Shown here: positions 27,432 through 36,346 of the stretch, one piece after another
Layout: the number at the start of each line of letters is the position of its first letter
How positions within the stretch are numbered: position 1 is the stretch's first letter
Origin: Geobacillus vulcani PSS1
Lineage (GTDB): Bacteria; Bacillota; Bacilli; Bacillales; Anoxybacillaceae
DNA: 64,000 nt
Direction of reading: 5' to 3'
Assembly: GCF_000733845.1 (NCBI RefSeq)
Contig: NZ_JPOI01000001.1
Location: 2,667,001-2,731,000 of the forward strand
Notes under the pieces: generated by a model
Seen by the model: the letters and a program-made list of their open reading frames with translations, nothing else
Database searches by the model: none
Told to the model about the DNA's origin: nothing
Translations under genes and position numbers: made by a program

Positions 27432-29123
27432 ATGCCAACAATCCCTTGGTGGAAAAAAGCAGTCGTTTATCAAATTTATCCGAAAAGCTTCTGCGACACG
27501 AATGGAGACGGCATCGGCGATTTGCCGGGCGTGATCGAGAAGCTCGATTATTTACAAGAACTAGGCGTCGATGTCATTTGGCTGACGCCGATCTACGCGT
27601 CGCCGCAGCGCGACAACGGTTATGACATCAGCGATTATTTCCGCATTCATCCCGCATACGGAACGATGGACGATTTTGACCGTCTGCTTCACGAAGTGCA
27701 CGCGCGCGGCATGAAGCTGGTGATGGACATGGTCGTCAACCATACCTCGACCGACCATGAATGGTTTCAGCAGGCGCGCTCTTCGAAAACGAACCCATAC
27801 CGTTCGTTTTACATTTGGCGCGACCCGAAACCGGGCGGCGGAGCGCCAAACAACTGGCAGTCGAAATTCGGCGGCTCGGCGTGGGAATACGACGAACAAA
27901 CCGGCCAATATTACTTGCATTTGTTCGATGTGACACAAGCGGACTTGAACTGGGAAAACGAAGAGCTGCGCCGCCGCATTTATGACATGATGCATTTTTG
28001 GCTCAAAAAAGGAGTGGACGGCTTTCGACTCGATGTCATCAACTTGTTGTCGAAAGATCAGCGCTTCCCGGATGACGACGGTTCGGTGCCGCCGGGGGAC
28101 GGGCGCCGCTTTTATACGGACGGACCGCGCATTCATGAGTTTTTGCAGGAAATGAATCGAGAGGTGTTTTCCAAATACGACATCATGACAGTGGGGGAAA
28201 TGTCGTCGACGACGATCGATCATTGCATCCGGTATACGAACCCGGAAAACCACGAGCTCAATATGACGTTTAACTTCCATCACTTGAAGGTCGATTACCC
28301 GAACGGGGAAAAATGGGCGGTCGCCCCGTTTGACTTTCTGGCTTTAAAACGCATTTTGTCCGAATGGCAAGTCCGGATGTATGAAGGGGGAGGGTGGAAT
28401 GCGCTCTTTTGGTGCAACCACGATCAACCCCGCATCGTGTCGCGCTATGGCGATGACCGGACGTATTGGAAAGAATCAGCCAAAATGTTGGCGACGACAA
28501 TCCATTTGATGCAAGGGACCCCCTACATTTACCAAGGCGAAGAAATCGGCATGACCGACCCGAAATTCACGGATATTCGCGACTACCGCGACGTGGAGTC
28601 GCTCAACATGTACCGGATTTTGCGAGCGCAAGGCAAAAGCGAGCAAGAAGTGATGGACATTTTGCAGCGAAAATCGCGCGACAATTCCCGCACGCCGATG
28701 CAATGGGATGACAGCCCGCATGCCGGTTTCACGTCCGGGACGCCGTGGATTCGCGTCGCCGACAACTACCGGCGCATTAACGTGAAACAGGCGCTCGCCG
28801 ACCATGACTCGATTTTTTACCACTATAAGCGACTGATTGAGCTGCGCAAACAGTATGACATCATTACAACCGGTCGCTATGAGCTGCTGCTTGCGGATGA
28901 TCCGCATCTTTTCGCCTATATGCGTCATGGCGATGGGGAAAAACTGCTTGTTGTCAACAATTTTTATCCAGTTGAAACGACGTTCACGCTGCCGAGAGAA
29001 GCAGGAGCCGATGGCTATACAGGAGAGCTGTTGCTTGCCAATTATTCGGACGCACCGACCGATTTCCGCCGCATGCGGCTGCGCCCATACGAATCGGTTG
29101 TTTATCTTTTGCGCCGGCCGTGA
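27432..29123 (+). CDS. treC: Alpha,alpha-phosphotrehalase
   Basis: 563 aa GH13 enzyme that splits trehalose-6-phosphate into glucose and glucose-6-phosphate in the cytosol. Conserved GH13 regions in order: MDMVVNHTSTDHEWF, GFRLDVINLL (nucleophile Asp), VGEMSS (acid/base Glu) and FWCNHDQPR (third Asp). The B. subtilis counterpart is named TreA. GGTGAAGAGAG precedes the ATG. Second gene of the trehalose operon. Confidence 0.96.
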   Translation: MPTIPWWKKAVVYQIYPKSFCDTNGDGIGDLPGVIEKLDYLQELGVDVIWLTPIYASPQRDNGYDISDYFRIHPAYGTMDDFDRLLHEVHARGMKLVMDMVVNHTSTDHEWFQQARSSKTNPYRSFYIWRDPKPGGGAPNNWQSKFGGSAWEYDEQTGQYYLHLFDVTQADLNWENEELRRRIYDMMHFWLKKGVDGFRLDVINLLSKDQRFPDDDGSVPPGDGRRFYTDGPRIHEFLQEMNREVFSKYDIMTVGEMSSTTIDHCIRYTNPENHELNMTFNFHHLKVDYPNGEKWAVAPFDFLALKRILSEWQVRMYEGGGWNALFWCNHDQPRIVSRYGDDRTYWKESAKMLATTIHLMQGTPYIYQGEEIGMTDPKFTDIRDYRDVESLNMYRILRAQGKSEQEVMDILQRKSRDNSRTPMQWDDSPHAGFTSGTPWIRVADNYRRINVKQALADHDSIFYHYKRLIELRKQYDIITTGRYELLLADDPHLFAYMRHGDGEKLLVVNNFYPVETTFTLPREAGADGYTGELLLANYSDAPTDFRRMRLRPYESVVYLLRRP

Positions 29124-29145
29124 TACAATACAAGCGGTGATTCTT

Positions 29146-29859
29146 ATGCATGAAAACAAATATTTAACCATTTACCATGACCTCATTTCCCGCATCCGCC
29201 GCGGAGAATGGAAGGCGTACGACAAGCTGCCATCAGAACACGAGCTCGCCGCCCGATATGAGACGTCGCGCGAGACGATTCGCAAAGCGCTCAATTTATT
29301 GTCCGAGCACGGCTATATCCAAAAAATGAAAGGGAAAGGATCCATCGTCCTTGACGTCGGCAAATATGACTTCCCCGTATCCGGATTGGTCAGCTTTAAA
29401 GAACTGGCGCAGACGATGAAGCAGCCGGTGCGGACGACCGTGCATGAACTGGCGATCATCAAACCGGATAACGAGCTCAAGCAGCAGCTGCGCGCCTCAA
29501 GCAAAGACGAAGTGTGGAAAGTCGTGCGCGTTCGGGAAATTGGCGGAGAGCGGATTATTTTGGATAAGGATTTCTTTTTGAAAAAGCATGTGCCGCTATT
29601 GACGAAAGAGATTTGCGAAGACTCGATCTATGAATACTTGGAAACGAAGCTGCATTTGCCCATCAGCTTTGCCAAAAAGGAAATGTCCATTGATGGGGCG
29701 ACGGACGAGGATCGCCGCTATTTGGACTTAAACGGCGATGACCGCGTCGTGGTCGTAAAAAACTACGTGTACTTAAGCGATGCCACGCTGTTTCAATATA
29801 CGGAATCGCGGCATCGGTTGGATAAGTTTCGTTTCGTTGATTTTGCCCGTCGGAAATGA
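29146..29859 (+). CDS. treR: Trehalose operon repressor TreR (GntR family)
   Basis: 237 aa, as B. subtilis TreR. N-terminal winged helix: YDKLPSEHELAARYETSRET, IRKALNLLSEHGYIQKMKGKGS. The C-terminal UTRA effector domain (about 90-235) binds trehalose-6-phosphate, which releases the repressor from DNA. ATG 29146 has only a weak GGTGA site, 22 bases after treC, consistent with low expression. Its targets are the two TTGTATATACA operators at the treP promoter. Confidence 0.95.
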   Translation: MHENKYLTIYHDLISRIRRGEWKAYDKLPSEHELAARYETSRETIRKALNLLSEHGYIQKMKGKGSIVLDVGKYDFPVSGLVSFKELAQTMKQPVRTTVHELAIIKPDNELKQQLRASSKDEVWKVVRVREIGGERIILDKDFFLKKHVPLLTKEICEDSIYEYLETKLHLPISFAKKEMSIDGATDEDRRYLDLNGDDRVVVVKNYVYLSDATLFQYTESRHRLDKFRFVDFARRK

Positions 29860-29886
29860 CAACGTTGGGGAAGCCGGTTCGAGAGA

Positions 29887-29918
29887 GGCCACGCTGCAAA
29901 CCGCAGCGCGGCTTTTTT
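29887..29918 (+). terminator. Terminator of the trehalose operon
   Basis: GGCCACGCTGC / GCAGCGCGGC stem (one mismatch) followed by TTTTTT. Confidence 0.85.
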
Positions 29919-29958
29919 GTTTGCCCCTCTTTCTGCGGTGAACAAACCACTTGCATAA

Positions 29959-29989
29959 GTAAAACTATGTTCTAAATGATCAATGAAAA
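29959..29989 (+). promoter_or_regulatory. Candidate replication terminator (Ter) site 1
   Basis: AACTATGTTCTAAATGATCA (29963-29982) agrees at 17 of 20 positions with the B. subtilis Ter B-half AACTATGTACTAAATTTTCA, and the upstream bases partly match the A-half. RTP, the binding protein, is encoded at 39498. Same orientation as site 2. Recalled consensus; no binding data. Confidence 0.6.
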
Positions 29990-30053
29990 TCATAAAAAAA
30001 CTATATTATGGCTATCCTTCTTGGTAACAACAGTACGTGAAGGGGGCGCCGAC

Positions 30054-31466
30054 GTGGAAGGAACATGGTGGTCTCTGTTGCCTTTTTTGCTCATCATTCC
30101 ATTGGCAATATGGTTGAAAGAAATTTTGCCCGGCCTTGTGGCGGGATTGCTTATTGGGGCGTTTTGCCTTGAGTGGTCGGCTGTTGGCGCGATTGAGCGC
30201 GCCGTTTCCGCCATACTTCACGCTCTTACGGATTCGGAACATATGAAAGTGGCGGCGTTTTTATATTTGTTCGGCTCTCTTGTCGGCATGATGCAAATTA
30301 CCGGCGGGATCAAAGGGTTTGTTGAAATGCTTTCCGGCCGCATCCGCTCGAAGCGGGGGCTTTTGTTGTTTGTTTGGCTGACAGTGCCGGTGACGTTTTT
30401 TATGCCGATGTTTCGCATTATGCTCCTTGGACCGGTGATGAAAGCGGTTCTTCGCCAATTTCGCATCGACCGCCGCCGTATGGCGTATATGATCGATGTC
30501 TCAACCGAACCCATCATCGTGCTTTTGCCAGCGGCAACGGCGTTTGTCGGCTTTATGACTTCTGTTGTCGCCGCGGCGCTGGCGCAAAATGACATTGCTG
30601 AATCGCCGTATGACGTGTTTGTGCGCAGCCTGCCGTACAACTTGTTTGCCATTGTCGCTCTGGCCGTCGGGTTGCTGACGACGATGTTGAACGTCCGGAT
30701 CGGCAAATCGCGGGCGAAAAAAGGAGAAGGGGAAACGAATGAACTGCACGGGCTCGGGTTGCGCAAGGAGCTGGCGCTGATCAGCGGAGAGCCGCTTCAT
30801 TTATTCGTTCCGTTGGCGCTCTTGCTCGGCTTGACGTTTGCCTTTTTTGTCTATGACGGTCGGCGGCGCGGAGCAAGCCGTTGGCTTGAGGCGTTTTCGG
30901 CAGCCGATGCGACATGGGCGATGCTGTTGGCGTTGTTTGTGACCATCCTTTTGTCGATGACATTTTATTTGTGGCGCCGACAATCACTTTCAGAGCTGAC
31001 GTACCATTTTTTTGCCGGGGGTAACGAAATGATGGCGCCGATCGGCATGCTTGTTCTTGTCTGGGCGGTTTCATCCGTAGCAGGGGAGCTTGGATTTGCG
31101 GATTACGTCTCGTCAACGTTCGGCACATGGCTTCCAGGTGCACTCGTGCCAGCAGCTGTGTTTTTGGCCGGATCCTTTCTGTCGTATTTTATCGGTTCCT
31201 CATGGGGAACGTGGGGCATTTTCATGCCGCTTGGCGTCACGCTTGCGCATGCGACCGGAGCGCCGATTGAGGTGACGGTCGGCGCTGTATTTGCGAGCGG
31301 AACGTTTGGCGCCTTTGCTTCTCCGCTTGGTGATACGACGATTACAACCGCAGCCATTATGGATATGGACTTGATGAGCTATGCGAAATATAAACTGCGC
31401 ATCTCTCTCCTTTGCGCCGGCGCGTCGCTCGTTGGATACGTTCTTTTGCCGCTTTGGATGCCATGA
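30054..31466 (+). CDS. Na+/H+ antiporter, NhaC family
   Basis: 470 aa from GTG 30054 (GAAGGGGG nine bases upstream). About eleven membrane helices. Family motifs include GSLVGMMQITGGIKGF, the TEPIIVLLPAATAFVGFM region and SYFIGSSWGTWGIFMPLGVTLA with a conserved SWGT loop, then ASGTFGAFASPLGDTT. NhaC-type proteins exchange Na+ for protons, but related proteins import amino acids or malate/lactate, so the substrate is uncertain. Monocistronic between the two candidate Ter sites. Confidence 0.85.
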   Translation: MEGTWWSLLPFLLIIPLAIWLKEILPGLVAGLLIGAFCLEWSAVGAIERAVSAILHALTDSEHMKVAAFLYLFGSLVGMMQITGGIKGFVEMLSGRIRSKRGLLLFVWLTVPVTFFMPMFRIMLLGPVMKAVLRQFRIDRRRMAYMIDVSTEPIIVLLPAATAFVGFMTSVVAAALAQNDIAESPYDVFVRSLPYNLFAIVALAVGLLTTMLNVRIGKSRAKKGEGETNELHGLGLRKELALISGEPLHLFVPLALLLGLTFAFFVYDGRRRGASRWLEAFSAADATWAMLLALFVTILLSMTFYLWRRQSLSELTYHFFAGGNEMMAPIGMLVLVWAVSSVAGELGFADYVSSTFGTWLPGALVPAAVFLAGSFLSYFIGSSWGTWGIFMPLGVTLAHATGAPIEVTVGAVFASGTFGAFASPLGDTTITTAAIMDMDLMSYAKYKLRISLLCAGASLVGYVLLPLWMP

Positions 31467-31554
31467 ACCAGCGGAACGCGCCGCCGACCAGTCTTTTTCA
31501 GGATTCCCAATACGTGAACAGGTCGGGATGCTCACTGTCCCTACTTTTTAGAAG

Positions 31555-31584
31555 AATAAACAATGTTCTAAATAATCAATAAAA
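31555..31584 (+). promoter_or_regulatory. Candidate replication terminator (Ter) site 2
   Basis: Core ATGTTCTAAATAATCAAT (31563-31580) is shared with site 1 apart from one base over these 18, and AACAATGTTCTAAATAATCA agrees at 16 of 20 with the B. subtilis Ter B-half. Same orientation as site 1, 1.6 kb away, in a non-coding gap. Confidence 0.55.
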
Positions 31585-31591
31585 CCAACCA

Positions 31592-31620
31592 TTGAAAACA
31601 CAAACAAATCAGAGTATCAT
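31592..31620 (+). promoter_or_regulatory. Promoter of the thioesterase operon
   Basis: TTGAAA at 31592-31597, 17-base spacer, TATCAT at 31615-31620. Confidence 0.55.
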
Positions 31621-31735
31621 AAAAACAACATACTGACTAGTTGGTAGCTACAAATCCAACTTGGTCACGTCCGATGTTCCCAAACGAATGTTTGTAGGCG
31701 AAAGAGGCAAAAAAGCAAGAAAGGAAGAGAGAGAA

Positions 31736-32185
31736 ATGAAGACGCACATCATTACCGTCAACCCACGCTTTTGTGAAACTGATGCGCTCGGACATTTAAG
31801 TAACATCAGTTATTTTATTTATTTGGAAGAAGCGCGCACCCGCCTGTTTGATGAATTGCGTTACGGCGGACGAACGCACGACTGGCATTTTATTTTAGCG
31901 TCCACCAAGTGTGATTTTGTCAACCAAGGATTTTTCGGACGACGATTGCGCGTAGAAACCAATGTCTCTCGGATCGGCAATAAAAGCTTTCAATGCATTC
32001 ACCGCATCATGGAAGAGGAAACAGGAAGATTGATCGCCATCGGAGAAGCAGCCGTTGTCCATTTCAATTTCCAAACCCAAACGAGCGAACCGTTGCCTGA
32101 TGACTTGCGGACCATGCTTGCTGAATACCTTGTGCCGTCCGTCGAGGAAACGATTTCACCGTCATCGTGCAAAAAAAGGGAGTGA
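31736..32185 (+). CDS. 4-hydroxybenzoyl-CoA thioesterase family (hot-dog fold) protein
   Basis: 149 aa from ATG 31736 (AGGAAGAG upstream). Single hot-dog domain with the catalytic-loop signature FCETDALGHLSNISYFIYLEEAR, Asp16 being the expected catalytic residue, and FVNQGFFGRRLRVETNVSRIG. Hydrolyses an acyl-CoA in the cytosol; which one is unknown. First of three genes (thioesterase, class V aminotransferase, acyl-CoA dehydrogenase), though the last also seems to have its own promoter. Confidence 0.88.
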   Translation: MKTHIITVNPRFCETDALGHLSNISYFIYLEEARTRLFDELRYGGRTHDWHFILASTKCDFVNQGFFGRRLRVETNVSRIGNKSFQCIHRIMEEETGRLIAIGEAAVVHFNFQTQTSEPLPDDLRTMLAEYLVPSVEETISPSSCKKRE

Positions 32186-32304
32186 ATATCATCCGCCTGT
32201 ACGGCTGATTTTTCATTTTCAACTTTCCCGCGTTTTTTTGGACCGAACCGCCGGAGGTGACATACTTTGTAAATAAAACGAAATGGCGGAAAGGGGGAAC
32301 AAAC

Positions 32305-33804
32305 ATGACCATTCACGCTGCGATCGGCAATGCGGTGTATACATGCCGTGGAGAGCTCGAGACGTACTTTCAGCCGTTTCGCGAAGGAACGATCGGCCGC
32401 CTTCAACCGTTTTCCACCCCGTTTGGCGAACAACGGCTTATTTACGCCGACTGGACAGCCAGCGGACGGCTGTACCGACCGATTGAAGAGAAACTAACGC
32501 ACGAGCTTGGCCCATTTGTCGGCAATACGCATACAGAATCCAATGTAACCGGGACAAAAACGACGCTTGCCTATCGCTATGCAAAAGAAATGATTAAACA
32601 GCACGTTCATGCCGGGAAAAACGATGTCTTGATCATGCAAGGCGCCGGGACCACAAGCGCCGTCAACAAGCTGCAGCGTCTGCTTGGCCTGCGAGTGCCG
32701 GAACGGTGGAAGCACCGCCTGTCACTTGCTGATGATGAACGACCGATCGTGTTTGTCACTCATATGGAACATCATTCCAATTTATTGCCTTGGGTGGAAA
32801 CAATCGCAGAGGTGATCACGATTCGACCGACGGCCCATGGCGATGTCGATCTCAACCATTTGCGCGAGTTGTTGGAGCGCTACAAAGACCGGCCGCAAAA
32901 GATCGGGGCGTTTACCGCTTGTTCGAACGTTACGGGATTAGAGACGTCATATCATCAAATGGCAAGACTGATGCATGAATACGGCGGTCTTTGCTTTGTC
33001 GATTTTGCTGCTTCTGCCCCATATGTCCACATCGATATGCATCCAGACGACCCAATGGAGCAGCTTGACGCCATTTATTTCTCGCCCCATAAGTTCCTCG
33101 GGGGGCCGGGAAGCGCCGGCGTGCTTATCTTTGACAGCCGGCTTTATCATCAGCACGCTCCGGATCACCCCGGCGGCGGGACGGTGTATTGGACCGACCC
33201 GTGGGGGAACTATGAATACATCCAAGCCATTGAAGAACGCGAAGATGGCGGAACGCCGCCGTTTTGGCAAACCATCAAGGCAGCGTTGGCCATCCAGCTG
33301 AAAGAGCAAATGAACGTAAAACAGATGCGCGCCCGCGAAAAAGAACTTGTTTCCCTTCTTTTGCCGTCGTTAAAAAGCACTCCCGGCGTTCGCGTGCTTG
33401 AAGGACATCGGGACGACCGTCTTGGCATCATCTCGTTTGTCATAGATGGATTGCATTACAACCTTGTTGTTAAACTGCTGAATGACCGCTTCGGCATTCA
33501 AGCGCGCGGAGGCTGTTCCTGCGCCGGACCGTACGGCCACTATTTGCTTGGCATCGACAAGGAACAATCCGCTGCGTTGCTTCAAGAAGTCAAAAACGGC
33601 AATCCTCTCGCCAAACCGGGGTGGGTGCGTCTATCGCTCCACCCCACGATGACGAACGAGGAAGTGTATGCCATCATCCACGCCATCCGCCAAATTGTCC
33701 GCTATGGCCGCCGCTGGCAAGAAGAATATGAATACGATGCGGCGAAAAACGAGTTCGTTCACCGCAACGATGATCGGTACATCCGGCACTTCTTTCTCTT
33801 TTAA
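32305..33804 (+). CDS. Class V aminotransferase / cysteine desulfurase-like PLP enzyme
   Basis: 499 aa from ATG 32305 (AAAGGGGGAACAAAC). Fold-type I PLP enzyme: MEHHSN aromatic/His region, CFVDFAASAPY with the PLP-ring aspartate (Asp233), and IYFSPHKFLGGPG with the Schiff-base lysine Lys263. A cysteine in RGGCSCAGPYGH (about residue 405) occupies the place of the desulfurase catalytic cysteine. It is about 90 residues longer than SufS/IscS, so the substrate may not be cysteine. Follows the thioesterase by 119 bases. Confidence 0.85.
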   Translation: MTIHAAIGNAVYTCRGELETYFQPFREGTIGRLQPFSTPFGEQRLIYADWTASGRLYRPIEEKLTHELGPFVGNTHTESNVTGTKTTLAYRYAKEMIKQHVHAGKNDVLIMQGAGTTSAVNKLQRLLGLRVPERWKHRLSLADDERPIVFVTHMEHHSNLLPWVETIAEVITIRPTAHGDVDLNHLRELLERYKDRPQKIGAFTACSNVTGLETSYHQMARLMHEYGGLCFVDFAASAPYVHIDMHPDDPMEQLDAIYFSPHKFLGGPGSAGVLIFDSRLYHQHAPDHPGGGTVYWTDPWGNYEYIQAIEEREDGGTPPFWQTIKAALAIQLKEQMNVKQMRAREKELVSLLLPSLKSTPGVRVLEGHRDDRLGIISFVIDGLHYNLVVKLLNDRFGIQARGGCSCAGPYGHYLLGIDKEQSAALLQEVKNGNPLAKPGWVRLSLHPTMTNEEVYAIIHAIRQIVRYGRRWQEEYEYDAAKNEFVHRNDDRYIRHFFLF

Positions 33805-33870
33805 TCTCCCGTCTGTTCGCTTCATCAGCTGGTTGAGGGCGGAGACAGCCACGTTTCGGTGTATTTTTGT

Positions 33871-33899
33871 TTTCAGTCCTAGGCAAAACCCGGTACAAT
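33871..33899 (+). promoter_or_regulatory. Possible promoter of the acyl-CoA dehydrogenase gene
   Basis: TTTCAG at 33871-33876, 17-base spacer, TACAAT at 33894-33899. Confidence 0.45.
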
Positions 33900-33932
33900 A
33901 GAGGCATATTGACAAAAAGAAGGGGAGAGCCG

Positions 33933-35111
33933 ATGAATGAATTGTACCATTTGCTTGTACGGACCGATCGGGAACAACAATTGTACGACCAAGCGCGTCG
34001 CCTGGCGGAACGGTTTGCGGAAAGGGCGGCGCATGATGACGAACAGGCAACGTTTCCATTTGCCGATTTTGCCGATCTAAAAGAGGCCGGCTTTCTTTCC
34101 TTGACTATTCCGATCGAATACGGCGGCCAAGGGGCGACCCTCTATGAGCTTGTGCTCGTACAAGAGACGATCGCCCAAGGTTCTGGGGCAACGGCGTTGT
34201 CGTTTGGTTGGCACGCCAGCATTCTCATGCGTCTGTTTTTGCTTCGCCGCTGGCCGGAGCCCATTCTCGCCCGTTTGGCGAATGAAGTCGTTTGCCGCCG
34301 CGTGCTCATCAACAGCGCTCATTCCGAACGGGCGACAGGCAGCCCCGCGCGCGGGGGCAAACCAGAAACAACGGCCGTCTTTCGCGATGGCCGCTTTGTG
34401 CTTCGCGGGCGAAAAGCCTTTGCGTCACTGGCTCCTGCGCTCGATTACGTCTTAATTTCCGCCACAATGGAAGATGGTCGGGTCGGTGAATTTCTCGTGC
34501 CGATGTCTGCTCCAGGCATTCGCATCGAGCCGACGTGGAACACGCTTGGCATGCGGGCGACGCGCAGCGATGATCTTGTTCTTGAAGACGTTGCTGTTGA
34601 CGAAGAAGCGCTCGTCGAGACGCTCGGAGAAACGAACGAAGCCGCTCCAGCGCAAGGATGGCTGCTGCATGTGCCGGCTTGTTACTTGGGCATCGCCATT
34701 GCGGCGCGCAATGAGGCGCTTCGCTTTGCGCAGACGTACCGACCTAATACTCTGCCTCACCCCATCGCCTCGACGCCAGAAGTGCAGCGGAAAATCGCTG
34801 AAATGGAATGGCGCCTCACCCATGCGCGTCACTTTCTGTACGCGATCGCTGATTTCTGGGACCGTTATCCAGACAAACGGGTGAAGATGAAAGAGGAGTT
34901 GGCAACGGCCAAATTGGTCGCGACCAATACCGCGCTTGAAGTCGTCGATTGGGCGATGCGCATTGTCGGCGGACAAAGCTTGTTTGCTGACAATCCGCTT
35001 CAGCGGCATTACCGTGACGTCCGTGCTGGGCTGCACAACCCGCCTGCTGACGACTTGACGCTTCAATGGCTTGCCAGACGGGCATTGTCTCACAACCCAC
35101 CTGCTCTATAA
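33933..35111 (+). CDS. Acyl-CoA dehydrogenase family flavoprotein
   Basis: 392 aa from ATG 33933 (AAGGGGAG). Acyl-CoA dehydrogenase fold: N-terminal helices (residues 1-115, with LSLTIPIEYGGQGATLYELV), beta domain (HSERATGSPARGG, LGMRATRSDDLVLEDV), C-terminal helices with VVDWAMRIVGGQSLF. The usual catalytic Glu near the GG motif is not obvious, which together with the SERATG loop resembles the YdbM/SfnC/DszC branch that can include oxygenases for sulfur compounds. B. subtilis ydbM is a CymR (sulfur) target, so a sulfur role is a hypothesis. Confidence 0.85.
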   Translation: MNELYHLLVRTDREQQLYDQARRLAERFAERAAHDDEQATFPFADFADLKEAGFLSLTIPIEYGGQGATLYELVLVQETIAQGSGATALSFGWHASILMRLFLLRRWPEPILARLANEVVCRRVLINSAHSERATGSPARGGKPETTAVFRDGRFVLRGRKAFASLAPALDYVLISATMEDGRVGEFLVPMSAPGIRIEPTWNTLGMRATRSDDLVLEDVAVDEEALVETLGETNEAAPAQGWLLHVPACYLGIAIAARNEALRFAQTYRPNTLPHPIASTPEVQRKIAEMEWRLTHARHFLYAIADFWDRYPDKRVKMKEELATAKLVATNTALEVVDWAMRIVGGQSLFADNPLQRHYRDVRAGLHNPPADDLTLQWLARRALSHNPPAL

Positions 35112-35135
35112 AACAGAACGGATTCCAGCAACACG

Positions 35136-35173
35136 AAAAAAGCTGTCCCTGCTTTGTGGGGGACAGCTTTTTT
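35136..35173. terminator. Bidirectional terminator between acyl-CoA dehydrogenase gene and speE
   Basis: AAAAAAGCTGTCCC / GGGACAGCTTTTTT, symmetric A- and T-runs, between convergent genes. Confidence 0.9.
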
Positions 35174-35190
35174 GATGCCAAGCGGTTCGG

Positions 35191-36066
35191 TTATTCCACC
35201 TCAAGCGCCGAACGCAAAAATGCCGGCAAAGCGAAACATTGGCGAAAGATCCCATCGTTCACATATTTCGTGTCATTTGGAATGGTCGTCTGCGCTGGAA
35301 AATGGAGCGGTCGTTTCGAGCCGATCGTAAAGCTCCACAACCCTCCTGGATACGTCGGCACCACGGCAGTGTACACAAGCACATGCGGGAACAGTTCGCG
35401 AATATTGCGGTACGTCCGCTTCAAAATATCCAGATGGAAAATCGGCGACTGGCTTTGGCAGACCATCAACCCATCCGCTTTCAACGCGCGATGGACGTCG
35501 GCGTAAAACTCCGGGGAAAACAAGGCTTCCGCCGGGCCGACTGGGTCGGACGAGTCGATCATAATGACGTCGTAGACGCTTTCCTTCCCTTGCACAAACT
35601 TGACGCCGTCATCATAAATAAACCGCACACGCGGATCCGATAGGTTGCCGGAGACGGCTGGCAAATGCTCTTTGCACGCCCGGACAACTTTTTCATCAAT
35701 TTCCACCATGTCGATGGCTTCAAGATGAGCATATTTCGCCGTCTCACGGGCTGCGCCGCAGTCGCCGCCGCCGATGATGAGCACCCGTTTCGCCTGCGGA
35801 TGAAACTGCAGCGGTACGTGCGAAATCATTTCGTTATAAATATGGCCGTCAATCGAGGTCGTTTGCACGACGCCATCGAGTACGAGCATGCGGCCGAAAT
35901 CGTACGAATCCAAAATCATCACATGCTGGTACTCAGACGGCTCGGCAAAAATCACCTCTTTGATACGGTAGCTGATTTTTAAGTTGTCACGATCATCTTC
36001 GGTGAGCCAAAGCTCCCCATTGTCCATATGCAAGTAAGGTGGCAAAGCGTTTCCTTCGTGTTTCAT
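35191..36066 (-). CDS. speE: Polyamine aminopropyltransferase (spermidine synthase family)
   Basis: 291 aa. Transfers aminopropyl groups from decarboxylated S-adenosylmethionine to a polyamine. Rossmann motif VLIIGGGDCGAARE, acidic loop MVEIDEKVV, catalytic aspartate in MIDSSDPVGPAEALFSPEFY, and the PTYPGGLWSFTIGSK C-terminal motif. The glycine loop reads GGGDCG where most SpeE have GGGDGG, so it may be a paralogue with another acceptor; thermophiles make long polyamines. AAAGGAGGTCACA precedes ATG 36066. Monocistronic here, not linked to speB. Confidence 0.92.
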   Translation of the reverse strand: MKHEGNALPPYLHMDNGELWLTEDDRDNLKISYRIKEVIFAEPSEYQHVMILDSYDFGRMLVLDGVVQTTSIDGHIYNEMISHVPLQFHPQAKRVLIIGGGDCGAARETAKYAHLEAIDMVEIDEKVVRACKEHLPAVSGNLSDPRVRFIYDDGVKFVQGKESVYDVIMIDSSDPVGPAEALFSPEFYADVHRALKADGLMVCQSQSPIFHLDILKRTYRNIRELFPHVLVYTAVVPTYPGGLWSFTIGSKRPLHFPAQTTIPNDTKYVNDGIFRQCFALPAFLRSALEVE

Positions 36067-36346
36067 TGTGACCTCCTTTAGTCATGCAGATGTTTTCACA
36101 CCTTTCTAATCTTAATATATTCTGCGCCATGTAGCAAACAAAGGAGATGATCAGCCGGCGCCGGACGTATTCATCCCCGCCGTCCATGTTTGACGACCAG
36201 TTTTGTTGTTTCAACGGATGATCGTTCTTGCCGTCACATCCTGCACAAAGGCCGCCCATCGGTTTCGCATCATCCTGCGCCTTTCTTCAGATCGATGCTT
36301 CGTTATTGCGTGCCTGCCAAACAGCAAAATAAATCCCCCGACCGAA

